NCBI GenBank assembly: GCA_025454955.1
Contig: JALONL010000002.1
Location: 1-64,000, forward strand
Direction of reading: 5' to 3'
Source: Bacteroidia bacterium
GTDB taxonomy: Bacteria; Bacteroidota; Bacteroidia; Palsa-965
Length of the DNA: 64,000 nucleotides
Shown: in pieces, positions 54,205-63,229 of the stretch
Layout: each line of letters begins with the position of its first letter
Position numbering within the stretch: position 1 is the stretch's first letter
Program-made: the position numbers and the translations under genes
The notes under the pieces: generated by a model
Database searches by the model: none
The model's input: only the letters and a program-made list of their open reading frames with translations
Told to the model about the DNA's origin: nothing

Positions 54205-54801
54205 ATGAAATCGGTAAAAGTTCCTATCCGCACACTCAGCATCGAAGGCGATGGCTTTCACCTTCAGGTTAAAGTAAAAATAAACGGCAAAAACGCCAAC
54301 TGCATCATCGACACCGGCGCATCGAAAACCGTGTTCGACACCGAACGCATAACCCGCTTTCTGAAACACGAAACCGTTCACGAAAACGAACGGCTCTCCA
54401 CCGGACTCGGCACCAGCAGCATGCAAAGCCGTGTGGTGGAAATAGAACGCCTCGACCTGGCCGGCTATACTATTTTTAAACTCCCCGCCATTGTACTCGA
54501 CCTGAGCCACGTAAACCAAACCTACGCCGCCATTGGTCTTGCCCCGATCGACGGTGTAATTGGCAGCGATATTCTCAACCACTCGCAGGCCGTTATCGAC
54601 TATGGAAAAAATACGCTGAGTTTGTTTTCGCCAAAAGTCCGCACACGCAGCACGAAGAAAGCAGCCGCGAAAAAAAGTAAGGCTAAAACTCCTGCAAAAA
54701 CCGCTGCAAAACCGGGAAAGAAAACGGCAAAAAAAGCCGCGAAATCAACCATCCTCGCAGTAGGAAAAGCCGCACGCAAAACGGCCAAAAGCAAACGCTG
54801 A
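54205..54801 (+). CDS. retropepsin-like aspartic protease with Lys/Ala-rich tail
   Basis: A 198-residue protein. Residues about 10-135 form a retropepsin-like fold with the active-site motif CIIDTGASKTVFD and the second landmark GVIGSDILNHSQAVIDY. Such single-domain proteases act as homodimers. From about residue 145 the chain is almost only Lys, Ala, Thr, Ser and Pro, like histone H1 or bacterial Hc1 tails, and ends in KSKR. No signal peptide is evident from the ATG at 54205, so it is probably cytoplasmic. The tail may bind nucleic acid. The frame also opens at 54169, without family support. Confidence 0.8.
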   Translation: MKSVKVPIRTLSIEGDGFHLQVKVKINGKNANCIIDTGASKTVFDTERITRFLKHETVHENERLSTGLGTSSMQSRVVEIERLDLAGYTIFKLPAIVLDLSHVNQTYAAIGLAPIDGVIGSDILNHSQAVIDYGKNTLSLFSPKVRTRSTKKAAAKKSKAKTPAKTAAKPGKKTAKKAAKSTILAVGKAARKTAKSKR

Positions 54802-54833
54802 GCGCAACGCGGCTTTCTGCGTAACTTAGCCTC

Positions 54834-55802
54834 ATGCACACACACCGCCGCAGTGTTATTGTAAAACAACAGGCCAAAAAACTTGGCTTCGATTACTGCG
54901 GTATTTCGCAGGCCACATTTCTCGAACACGAAGCCCCGCGCCTCGAACAATGGCTCAATCGCAATATGCACGGCGAAATGAGCTACATGGCCAATCATTT
55001 CGACAAACGCCTCGATCCGCGCCTGCTTGTGCCGGGTGCAAAGTCGGTAATATCACTGCTGCTCAATTACCACAACCCGCAAAAACAAACCGACCCCGGT
55101 GCGCCCATAATTTCGCAATATGCCTACGGCGAAGATTATCACTTCGTGATAAAGCGGAAACTCAAAGCACTTATCGAAGCCTTGCAGCAGGAAATCGGCG
55201 AGCAAATAGGCGGACGCGCGTTTACCGATTCGGCTCCGGTTATGGACAAAGCCTGGGCACAACGCAGCGGGCTGGGCTGGATGGGCAAACACACCAACCT
55301 CATCAACAAACAACAGGGCTCGTTTTTTTTCATCGCCGAACTTATTCTCGACATTGAACTCGAGCCCGACGGCCCCGTAAAAGATTACTGCGGCACCTGC
55401 ACACGCTGCATAGATGCCTGCCCCACCGATGCCATTGTGGAACCTTACGTGGTGGACGGCAGCAAATGCATTTCGTACTTCACCATCGAACTCAAAAACG
55501 AGCTCCTGCCTTCCGACATGAAAGGCAAGTTTGCCAATCATATTTTTGGCTGCGACATTTGCCAGACCGTGTGCCCGTGGAATCGTTTCAGCCAGCCGCA
55601 TCACGAACCGGCCTTTCAGCCTCACCCCGATTTGCTCGGCATGACCGCCAACGAATGGCACGAACTCACCGAAGATGTGTTTCAAAAACTCTTCCGGCAC
55701 TCGGCAGTGAAACGCACCAAATTTGAAGGATTGAAAAGGAATATCCGTTTCGTGCAAACAGAAACAGCAGGCAGCAGCATTTCCGAAAGCTCAGAAGATT
55801 GA
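54834..55802 (+). CDS. queG: epoxyqueuosine reductase
   Basis: A 322-residue iron-sulfur and cobalamin enzyme that reduces epoxyqueuosine to queuosine in tRNA, the last step of the pathway. The N-terminal segment [20 protein letters not shown] and [14 protein letters not shown] belong to the cobalamin-binding part. Two [4Fe-4S] motifs are clear: [12 protein letters not shown] and [11 protein letters not shown]. It follows the protease gene by 32 nt on the same strand and is followed by a strong terminator. Confidence 0.95.
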   Translation: MHTHRRSVIVKQQAKKLGFDYCGISQATFLEHEAPRLEQWLNRNMHGEMSYMANHFDKRLDPRLLVPGAKSVISLLLNYHNPQKQTDPGAPIISQYAYGEDYHFVIKRKLKALIEALQQEIGEQIGGRAFTDSAPVMDKAWAQRSGLGWMGKHTNLINKQQGSFFFIAELILDIELEPDGPVKDYCGTCTRCIDACPTDAIVEPYVVDGSKCISYFTIELKNELLPSDMKGKFANHIFGCDICQTVCPWNRFSQPHHEPAFQPHPDLLGMTANEWHELTEDVFQKLFRHSAVKRTKFEGLKRNIRFVQTETAGSSISESSED

Positions 55803-55817
55803 GATAGCAGCAGAAAA

Positions 55818-55850
55818 AAACCGCTCCCACACTTACTGCGGGAGCGGTTT
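55818..55850 (+). terminator. terminator after queG
   Basis: Perfect 10-bp GC-rich stem (AACCGCTCCC) with a T-run after it. Confidence 0.8.
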
Positions 55851-55893
55851 TCGAAAAGGCTTAACGAAGCCGTGTGAGTTTGAGGTGATTAAA

Positions 55894-56088
55894 TTACGAA
55901 CGACTGATGTTGTTAAACACATCGCGAATCAAATCGCCATATACATGACCGAAAGTGGCAAGACACCAGGCCTTGAGCAGCAATTTCTCATCGGGTTTAA
56001 CCCAGCGTGCTGCTTTCACCAGTTCTTTGTAGAACAACTGACGGTCGAAGCTCACTTTTTCCAGAATGTTTTTGCTGAACTCTAACAT
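55894..56088 (-). CDS. small conserved hypothetical protein, 64 aa
   Basis: A mostly helical protein starting MLEFSKNILEKVSFDRQLFY, with KELVKAARWVKPDEKLLLKA and a conserved-looking CLATFGH. I recall such small proteins as widespread, unnamed genes in Bacteroidota. No signal peptide or membrane segment. It is monocistronic between queG and ubiX. Confidence 0.8.
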   Translation of the reverse strand: MLEFSKNILEKVSFDRQLFYKELVKAARWVKPDEKLLLKAWCLATFGHVYGDLIRDVFNNISRS

Positions 56089-56347
56089 AACCCATTTTAT
56101 TTAGTGACCCGCAAAAGAACGCAAAGCTTATTCCCAAGGTATCAGAAAACTGTTAAAAAAGCCTTAACGTTTTCGCGTTCACTGGTCAAACAACTGCTAT
56201 TCAGTGCATTTACATTACCAACACGTTAACGCTCCATTATCTGTCAGGTAAATGCACTATAATTTTACGAAAAAAAACCTGTCAATGTTGCTCCCGAATC
56301 TGCCGGAATATCAGGTTTTCATGCCAGTTTAACATCGGCAGAATTTC

Positions 56348-56917
56348 TTATTCTTTCCATCGATAGGTTTGTATGTCGAAACCCGCCAGATCAAGCACAC
56401 GGTCAACTACGGTTGCGGCAATTTGCTCAATGGTTTGCGGACGGCTGTAAAACGAAGGACTTGCCGGACAAATAATTCCGCCCGCTTCGGTTACCGTTTT
56501 CATGTTGTTGATGTGAATCAGGCTCAGCGGTGTATCGCGGGTAACCAGCAGCAGACGGCGGCGTTCTTTCAGCATTACATCGGCAGCGCGGGTAATGAGG
56601 TCGTTGGAAATGCCGCCTGCAATGCGCGCCAGTGTACCCATTGAACACGGACAAACAATGAGTGTGCGGTAACTCGAAGAGCCGGAAGCGAAAGGTGCGT
56701 TGAAATCGTTTTTGCCGTAAAATTCAAAAGGGTAGCCGGCATAGCTGCTGTCGCCAAGTTCGGTTTCCCATACATACTTCGCATTGTCGCTCATTACCAC
56801 GCCTATCCTGTCGGTCTGATCGCGCAGCTGAACCAATTTATCAAACAACACTTTGGTATAAACCGAGCCACTGGCTCCGGTAACGGCTACTGCAATTCGC
56901 TGACGAGGTGAAGACAT
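56348..56917 (-). CDS. ubiX: flavin prenyltransferase
   Basis: A 189-residue UbiX/Pad1 enzyme that attaches a dimethylallyl group to FMN to make the prenylated flavin cofactor of UbiD-type decarboxylases. The N-terminal AVAVTGASGSVYTKVLFDKL, then LIVCPCSMGTLARIAGGISN, ERRRLLLVTRDTPLSLIHI and NMKTVTEAGGIICPASPSFY are all typical. The ATG at 56917 is chosen over a TTG at 56923. No ubiD gene is in the window. The PorT-like gene lies 36 nt upstream on the same strand. Confidence 0.94.
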   Translation of the reverse strand: MSSPRQRIAVAVTGASGSVYTKVLFDKLVQLRDQTDRIGVVMSDNAKYVWETELGDSSYAGYPFEFYGKNDFNAPFASGSSSYRTLIVCPCSMGTLARIAGGISNDLITRAADVMLKERRRLLLVTRDTPLSLIHINNMKTVTEAGGIICPASPSFYSRPQTIEQIAATVVDRVLDLAGFDIQTYRWKE

Positions 56918-56953
56918 ATTCAATACAACAATTAAACAGCAATGTTGTTGAGC

Positions 56954-57592
56954 TTACTGCGCATCGGCCGATTTCGACATGAACCGCCAGGTAACCGAAA
57001 ACGAAAGCAGGTTGTGGTACATTCCCTTATTGAAAAAGTTCTGGTAAAAACGGGGATAGGTAATGGGAATATCGAATTTTTTTACCGGGAAAAACGAGTT
57101 GGAGGTGCGCACATCAAAAGCAAATTTATCGTTGAATTTATAACCTGCTCCGAGAATCCAGGCTATTTCATACGGACGAAAATCGCGCGGCTGTACTTCA
57201 CCGAAATCGTCCCACTCGCGCACCCTGAACAGCACACCGCCCGAAGCGCCAATCTGGTAGTAAATTTTCTTGGTGTTGTAGCGCAGCAGAAGAGGCACTT
57301 CGATGTAGTGCATACGCAGTTCGAAGAAATCGAGATCGCCTTTGTCGGGCTGGGCAATTTTGCGGCTGCCTTTGCGTGTGTATTGCAGCTCCATCTGAAA
57401 ATAGGCTTTCTGCTGTGGGCGTATGCTTACAAACATACCCGCCAACGGCCCTGCCTGGTTCCAGCCCCAGTATGTATCGCCATGAATCTGGCTGGTGGTA
57501 ATTCCTGCCAGCAGGCCTGCACTGAATGTTTGCTGGGCATGCAATGCAAGGCCGCCGCAAAAGAATACGAGTAAACACAAAATGCGCTTCAT
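56954..57592 (-). CDS. PorT-like outer-membrane beta-barrel protein
   Basis: A 212-residue exported protein with signal peptide (KRILCLLVFFCGGLALHAQ) and an eight-stranded barrel pattern: FSAGLLAGITTSQIHGDTYW, AYFQMELQYTRKGS, RMHYIEVPLLLRYNTKK, YYQIGASGGVLFR and the closing FSVTWRF. It belongs to the porin-like PorT-type barrels of Bacteroidota. It is upstream of ubiX on the same strand. Confidence 0.88.
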   Translation of the reverse strand: MKRILCLLVFFCGGLALHAQQTFSAGLLAGITTSQIHGDTYWGWNQAGPLAGMFVSIRPQQKAYFQMELQYTRKGSRKIAQPDKGDLDFFELRMHYIEVPLLLRYNTKKIYYQIGASGGVLFRVREWDDFGEVQPRDFRPYEIAWILGAGYKFNDKFAFDVRTSNSFFPVKKFDIPITYPRFYQNFFNKGMYHNLLSFSVTWRFMSKSADAQ

Positions 57593-57597
57593 AGTTT

Positions 57598-57605
57598 CAA
57601 AGTTA
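57598..57605 (-). promoter_or_regulatory. -7 box for the PorT-like gene
   Basis: TAACTTTG on the minus strand, 5 nt from the ATG. Confidence 0.4.
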
Positions 57606-57628
57606 CGGTTTTGATGCCTGTGTCAGAA

Positions 57629-57663
57629 AAACAAACGCCCGGACTATTGCCGGGCGTTTGTTT
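57629..57663 (-). terminator. terminator of the Omp28 lipoprotein gene
   Basis: Perfect 14-bp stem (AAACAAACGCCCGG) with a 7-nt loop. Confidence 0.85.
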
Positions 57664-57679
57664 CTTATGAACTTTCAGT

Positions 57680-58567
57680 TTACTCTTTCACAGCCACTTT
57701 TTCCACCTGAAGCACTTCTTTGGTAATTGTGTTATACACAAATACAATAAGATCGGCGTGGTTTTCATTTACAATGGCAGGCAGGGTGTAGCCCGGTGGC
57801 AGGGTGTAATTAATGGTATCGCCCGCCACAATTGCACCTGTATGGATGGTGTTTCCGGCAATGTTTCCCGGCGTATTCACACAGGCACGCAGTACGTGAT
57901 TGAACACGTAGTTCTGAATATGGTTTGAACCATCTTTCTGCCAGCCCAGCAAACTGTCTTCGGTAAGCAGAATAACAATGCTGTAGTTGTCGGCCGAAGT
58001 TCCGCCTGAAGTGAGGAAATTACCATTTGCCGCAAAGTTGAGTCCGCGTGTGGCGGTGTTGTAGCTGTGTGTAATTTCAAAATCGGCACTCTGCGGGCGG
58101 TTCAGGATGGTGTCGAGCACGGTGGCGCAGTCGTTGGGGTGCATATCGTGTATGCCAGTGGGAAAGCCGGTGCGGTTGTACATACAGCGCGGCGCCGATG
58201 CACCCATCGAAAACACATTGCCCCAGTCGTTACCTTCGGGCGTGTTGAAGTCTTCGGTGTATGAACCCTGCGGCGCGCCCGGAGGCAAACCAAACTGCGC
58301 CACATTCTGCGCAAAATAACCGGTGTGTATGGCTACCAGAATCATACTGTCGCCGTAAATGGCTTTGGCCGCCTCCAGGGTAGCTGCACCGGCCGGACAG
58401 GTGGGGCAGAAATGCCCGGTTACTTCTTCCACAAGCACTTTGCGGTGGCTTGAATTTCCACCGCCGCCGCCACCGCCGCCGTTGTTTGCGGGCGTAGGCA
58501 CCTCCACATAATCACAACCGGCAAACAGGGCAAGTGCTGCGGGTATGATGAGATTTTTTATCGACAT
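57680..58567 (-). CDS. Omp28-family lipoprotein with CxxC
   Basis: A 295-residue protein with a lipoprotein signal (ALALFAGC lipobox), then an eight-glycine linker and an Omp28-type domain. The thioredoxin-like active site is VEEVTGHFCPTCPAGAATLE. It probably faces the periplasm or the outer-membrane surface. It is the last gene of a minus-strand group with DUF6029, TlpA-like and Omp28-T9SS genes, with small but non-overlapping gaps. Confidence 0.85.
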   Translation of the reverse strand: MSIKNLIIPAALALFAGCDYVEVPTPANNGGGGGGGGNSSHRKVLVEEVTGHFCPTCPAGAATLEAAKAIYGDSMILVAIHTGYFAQNVAQFGLPPGAPQGSYTEDFNTPEGNDWGNVFSMGASAPRCMYNRTGFPTGIHDMHPNDCATVLDTILNRPQSADFEITHSYNTATRGLNFAANGNFLTSGGTSADNYSIVILLTEDSLLGWQKDGSNHIQNYVFNHVLRACVNTPGNIAGNTIHTGAIVAGDTINYTLPPGYTLPAIVNENHADLIVFVYNTITKEVLQVEKVAVKE

Positions 58568-58617
58568 AGTATTCAGTTGTTGAGCATTAAGTTACTGAGA
58601 ACAACATTAAGCACCTG

Positions 58618-60270
58618 TTAAAAAGAGCTGGTAATGTTGAGTGTAAAGCCATTTGATGCAGGCACAAAGCGGCACACACCACCCACGCAGAAAATACCCG
58701 CACGCTGCTTGCCGTAGCCGGCCGTAATACGTATGGTGCCTTTGGTATAACCGCCCTGCACGTTTACGTAATGAACGCGTTTGTCCTCCTCTTTGTTGCC
58801 ATAGTTGTACTGATCCATGGCGGCCACAAAGAAATGTTCGCCAATGGTGAGTTCAACCAGCGCAGCCGCCCAGCTTCCGAAATCCTCCACACAATACATG
58901 TGCTCAAGATCGGTACGCAGGGTGAGTTTGCTGTTGAGCGTGAAAATAAGATCGGCCACCACATACTGGGTAAAAATAATCGGGTAGCCCGATTTGCCTT
59001 CCACCACGTTTTTATTGTACCAGATACTTCCCACAAGAAAAGTATATCTGAATTTGTTCGATACTTTCTTGTACATCTCAAAATTCAGATCGCGGAAGAA
59101 AAGCGAATCGTTAAACCCGAACCAGTTTGTGCTGTAGCCCAGGCGGCGGCCACCGGCACCCAGGTCGTTCAGGTTGGTGGTATCAATCATGTGTGCAGCC
59201 GAGAAATTGAGCGCCACATTGGTGCCGTATTTTCCGCCCAGCTTGGTGCCTTTTTTGAATTTGTAGGTAAGATCGGCCTGCCAGCTTAACTCGCCGTTGG
59301 GCTGCGAAGCGTAGGGATAATAGGCCGAAAGCACATAGGTATGCTGCTTGGTAAGCGCGGGCAGGTAGTTTATCAGGCCTGCGTTGCCGGTGGCACTGCG
59401 GTCGGAGCGGAAACTCATGTTATCAATGTGCTTGGCTCCGAGCGAAAGCCCCACCCCTTTGTGCGAGTAGGTGAAGTTTAAAAACAACGCTTCGCCGGGC
59501 TTGTAAATATTGTTGTTGGCCAGGTGCGGGTCGTTTATTTTGTAGGCATACTCGGCAAAGAAGTTGATTTTGGGGCGGATAAGATTCAGACGCGCGGCCC
59601 ATGCACCCACGTTGTTGGGCAACACAAGCAGCGGATCCTGATCGAGTTGGTATTTGCTCACGAAACTTCCGCCCAGAATAATACGCGTTTTGCGCATGGT
59701 CGAATCGAGTCTGTCGCTGAGTTCGTTTACAATTACTTCGCCGTCTAAACCGCGCACAATGGCCGGACTGAGTGCAAAGAACTGGCGCTGCCGGCCCCAG
59801 GCGCCTTTCAGGTAAACACCACGGTACGGATTGAAACGCACACGCACACCGTCGAGCGAGTTGTCGAAACCAAGGCCGCGATCTTCGTAAGTGCGGTAAA
59901 TCAAACCGCTGCCAAACTGGTCGTAGCTGTTGCCCACAGTAATTTCGAGCTTATCGTTATCGTAAGTGAAATAACGATACGTTACACCCTGGCCTTTAAA
60001 CCGGGGGTCGAAACCCTGCATTACATTCTGGTAGCTTTCGTAGCGCAAACCGGCGCCAAACTTGCCGTTGGTGTAGGTAAGTACACCCCAGCCGTTTGAA
60101 AGCGCCTTTTCGGGAACTACCGGAGCACCAATAGTGGAATCAGGATTGTAGTATTGAGCGTCTATCTGAAAGTTGCCGTGTATCTGCCCGAAACCTCCGG
60201 GCAACTGTGCTTTCAGAAAAAGGGTAACCCCGGCAATGAAAGCCAGGGTAAGAAAATATTTTTTGGTCAC
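58618..60270 (-). CDS. DUF6029 outer-membrane barrel protein
   Basis: A 550-residue exported protein with signal peptide (KYFLTLAFIAGVTLFLKAQ) and the family start GNFQIDAQYYNPDSTIGAPV, VPEKALSNGWGVLTYTNGKF and AGLRYESYQNVM. The alternating strand pattern of a large barrel continues to the end (GFTLNITSSF). The function of the family is unknown. Start codon GTG. It is flanked by Omp28 and TlpA-like genes, suggesting work with exported thiol proteins. Confidence 0.85.
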   Translation of the reverse strand: MTKKYFLTLAFIAGVTLFLKAQLPGGFGQIHGNFQIDAQYYNPDSTIGAPVVPEKALSNGWGVLTYTNGKFGAGLRYESYQNVMQGFDPRFKGQGVTYRYFTYDNDKLEITVGNSYDQFGSGLIYRTYEDRGLGFDNSLDGVRVRFNPYRGVYLKGAWGRQRQFFALSPAIVRGLDGEVIVNELSDRLDSTMRKTRIILGGSFVSKYQLDQDPLLVLPNNVGAWAARLNLIRPKINFFAEYAYKINDPHLANNNIYKPGEALFLNFTYSHKGVGLSLGAKHIDNMSFRSDRSATGNAGLINYLPALTKQHTYVLSAYYPYASQPNGELSWQADLTYKFKKGTKLGGKYGTNVALNFSAAHMIDTTNLNDLGAGGRRLGYSTNWFGFNDSLFFRDLNFEMYKKVSNKFRYTFLVGSIWYNKNVVEGKSGYPIIFTQYVVADLIFTLNSKLTLRTDLEHMYCVEDFGSWAAALVELTIGEHFFVAAMDQYNYGNKEEDKRVHYVNVQGGYTKGTIRITAGYGKQRAGIFCVGGVCRFVPASNGFTLNITSSF

Positions 60271-60392
60271 TTGGGTCGAGCGTTTGGATTGTTTCGACTG
60301 GTCTTAATCACGTCAGGCATAAGCAAACGGTTATCCTCAAATTTACGAGGAAAACCGTGCTTGTCAAAACTGATTTAGTAATGAGGGGATGA

Positions 60393-60911
60393 TTATTGTT
60401 TTCCGGCAGCTTTAAGTACTGCATCGTGAATCATTTTCACACCGGCATTGGCGTTGTACGAAGCCACCTGCCACACAATTTCGCCTTTGCCGTTAAGCAC
60501 AAAGGTATGCGGCACGTTGTTCACGTTCATGGCGCGGCCAAAATCGCGGTTCTCGTCGAGATAAACTTCCCAGGGCCAGCCCATGCTTTCCACCTGAGGT
60601 TTTACCTTCATCGAATTGCGCTGGTCGTCGATGGAAATGGCAATCATTTTCACGCCGGTTTCGGCCTGCCACTCTTCATATACGTCCAGAATTTCGTTCA
60701 GCTCTTTTTTGCAGGGCGCACACCAGGTAGCCCAGAAGCTGATAATTACTGGTTTGCCGTCGTTCTTGATATCGGCGGTGTTAAACGGCTTTCCATCCAT
60801 TGTTTTGATGGTAACCGAAGGAATTGCCTGCGCAGGTGTTTCATCGGCACGAAATGCGGTGGCTACGGTAAAACCGGCAACAAGCAAAAGAAAAAGGGTA
60901 ATTCGTTTCAT
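60393..60911 (-). CDS. TlpA-like periplasmic thioredoxin
   Basis: A 172-residue exported thioredoxin-fold protein with signal peptide (ITLFLLLVAGFTVATA). The active site is FWATWCAPCKKE. The segments VKMIAISIDDQRNSMKV and VNNVPHTFVLNGKGEIV follow. It would reduce disulfides of exported proteins, such as the CxxC Omp28 proteins on either side. It lies 122 nt upstream of the DUF6029 gene. Confidence 0.93.
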   Translation of the reverse strand: MKRITLFLLLVAGFTVATAFRADETPAQAIPSVTIKTMDGKPFNTADIKNDGKPVIISFWATWCAPCKKELNEILDVYEEWQAETGVKMIAISIDDQRNSMKVKPQVESMGWPWEVYLDENRDFGRAMNVNNVPHTFVLNGKGEIVWQVASYNANAGVKMIHDAVLKAAGKQ

Positions 60912-61028
60912 GAGCTGAATGTTGGTTGGTTGAGCGGGTGATTAAATGTGACCGGCAATTCTTTTGCAAAGATTGCGCCAGAATTGCCGGTCGGACATTT
61001 AATGAATATTCAGTTCTTCCGAATCAAA

Positions 61029-62939
61029 TTAATGAGCAACGGTTACTTTGCGGGTAATGGTTCCGTTGTTTCCGGTGCGGATGGTAACAAAGTACATACC
61101 ATCGGCCAGGGTGGTGCCGTCGAGCGCAATGTTGTGCTGACCGGCAGTCATTTCGCCTTTGTTTTCGGCCAGTACAAGTTTGCCGTCGAGGCTGTAAACT
61201 TCTACTGTGATGTTTTCGGTTTGCTCGAGGTTGAGCTGAACGGTGGCCGAAGCATCAAACGGGTTCGGGAAGATGTGGAGACCTACACCGGCCAGAGCAG
61301 CTTCTTCCACACCTACGGTTCCGATGTTGATATCGTCCACGTAAAGGTTGTTGCCATAATCAGAGGTGCCTACAAACTTAATCATAAGGTTGGTGGCAGT
61401 AGCGAAGTTGGAAAGGCTCACCGTTTCAGAGCGCCACTGGCTTGCAGCGTTGGGTGTGAAGCTTGATTGTGAAGCAGCAAGAGTAGCAAGTACACTGCCC
61501 TGCTTGTCATATACCGTGGTCCAGGTAGCACCGCAGTCGGTTGATACCATTACCTGAAGCTGATCGTTCTCTGATGAGTACTGACGGTATGCCACGCTGA
61601 AAGTCATTGAAGCCACAGAAGCGGTGGTCATATTGAAGTTTCCGAGTACCATATCATCTACAGTACCTGCTGCGGCGTTGTAGAAATTGAGACGGGCACT
61701 GCCCACACCCTGTGCAAAGCCACCGGCGTTTGAACGGGTCCAGGTATAGGTATCGTTATCGGCATTGATGATACCGATGATGCCCGGAGGGAATGCGGTG
61801 GCTGTAAAGCCCTGCTGGTAGGGCGAAGTTTGTGCGGTGCCTCCATAATACAGGAAGGTGCTGTTGCGCGAGTCGTTGGTGGTGTTTACGTCCACCGTAG
61901 CATTCGGGTTGGCAGTAGAAATGCTTACAGGAACGTTGCCTGAAGCACCATTGTAAGTTACAGCCGGAAGTGTAACCACGGCGGTGGCACCCGAAGCAAG
62001 TGAACCGGTCCAGTTATACACAGGCTGAGCCACTGAAGCTACGCTCACGTTAATATCAAGTGAGGTGAGTGTGTTTGCACCGGTGTTTTTGATAGTAACC
62101 GAGGGTGTAAATGTAACAGCCGAGCAGGCCAGGCCGGCAGAGGGCAAACCTGCTACTGCGGTGGGCTGTGCATCGTTGGGCAGCGGAATCGGGTTGGTAA
62201 GGGCAGCCTGATGTACTTCTTTGTTTCCATCGCTCTGAATGAATGCAACCACATGAAGCTGGTTTACATCATAAATGTAGCTCGGCTTGGCTACCGCAAA
62301 AGTATAGCTGGCATTGTCGGCATTGGCCCAGGTGCCCGCAAGGGTAGTGCCTGATGCGTTGGGAATCATCTGACGCATTACGTCGTGAAACAGCATTTCG
62401 CCATTTGAACCGGGAGGCGATGAGAAGTTGATTTCTTTTTCAACCAGTGCCACATGAAGTTTAAGCGCGCCGTTTGAAGTAAATGCCTGTGCAGCGGTGA
62501 TGTTTACGCTGATATATACCGAGTCGAAGTCGGGCGACATGGTATGTGTAAGAGCCAGCGAGAAAGGCGAACCTACTGCATAACGTGTATCAATACCAGC
62601 CTGAGTAACTGAGCTGGGCGCACCCTGCAATACGTTGCCGTCCATAATAGCATCGGGCACACCATTTACTGCATAGTAAGTAACACGCGGACCAACCCAG
62701 GTTTGTGTCTGGGTATTCATGGGATCAACTCCCGGCCAGTTTGTCTGATACTTGATGGCAGCTACTTTAACACCCAGGTTAGGGCCAAGCAAAGCATTGA
62801 ATGCAGGATTTTGTGATGCACAGGGAGGACAGGAAGCCTGTGTGAATTCTTCCACCAGCACCAGACGCTGTACCTGCGCAAAGGCAGCAGAAAAACTCAG
62901 ACCTGCTACCGCAGCGAGAAGAGTAATTTTCTTGTTCAT
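61029..62939 (-). CDS. Omp28-family protein with T9SS sorting domain
   Basis: A 636-residue exported protein. After the signal peptide (ITLLAAVAGLSFSAAFAQ) comes an Omp28-type thioredoxin-like domain with the CxxC in EEFTQASCPPCASQNP and LHVALVEKEINFSSPPGSN. A beta-sandwich region, probably a carbohydrate- or protein-binding domain (about 400-545), is next. The end is the type A sorting domain: IFPNPFDASATVQLNLEQTE, VEVYSLDGKLVLAENKGEM and LADGMYFVTIRTGNNGTITR. The first gene of the minus-strand CxxC group. Confidence 0.92.
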   Translation of the reverse strand: MNKKITLLAAVAGLSFSAAFAQVQRLVLVEEFTQASCPPCASQNPAFNALLGPNLGVKVAAIKYQTNWPGVDPMNTQTQTWVGPRVTYYAVNGVPDAIMDGNVLQGAPSSVTQAGIDTRYAVGSPFSLALTHTMSPDFDSVYISVNITAAQAFTSNGALKLHVALVEKEINFSSPPGSNGEMLFHDVMRQMIPNASGTTLAGTWANADNASYTFAVAKPSYIYDVNQLHVVAFIQSDGNKEVHQAALTNPIPLPNDAQPTAVAGLPSAGLACSAVTFTPSVTIKNTGANTLTSLDINVSVASVAQPVYNWTGSLASGATAVVTLPAVTYNGASGNVPVSISTANPNATVDVNTTNDSRNSTFLYYGGTAQTSPYQQGFTATAFPPGIIGIINADNDTYTWTRSNAGGFAQGVGSARLNFYNAAAGTVDDMVLGNFNMTTASVASMTFSVAYRQYSSENDQLQVMVSTDCGATWTTVYDKQGSVLATLAASQSSFTPNAASQWRSETVSLSNFATATNLMIKFVGTSDYGNNLYVDDINIGTVGVEEAALAGVGLHIFPNPFDASATVQLNLEQTENITVEVYSLDGKLVLAENKGEMTAGQHNIALDGTTLADGMYFVTIRTGNNGTITRKVTVAH

Positions 62940-63185
62940 GTTTGTTTGAGATTTGTTGATGTGTTTTTTAGCAACGAGAGGCTAAATTAATCAGTTCCTG
63001 CAAAGAAACAAATATTTAATTCTCACAAAATTATTTCTTAATCTGTTGATTTTCAGCGCCTAAATCGTATAAATTATTGATTATCAGCCTAAAACGGATT
63101 TTTCACCCCTTTTCCCGGAAATTCAAATACGTAACTGGCAGGATTTTCTTGATATCCGGTTTGCAACTTTCAAAAACTCTTTTCG

Positions 63186-63193
63186 TACATTTG
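63186..63193 (+). promoter_or_regulatory. -7 box for the 63230 gene
   Basis: TACATTTG fits TAnnTTTG, 36 nt upstream of the ATG. Confidence 0.45.
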
Positions 63194-63229
63194 GTACAGC
63201 TCAACAACCAAATTTATAATTCTCAGAAA

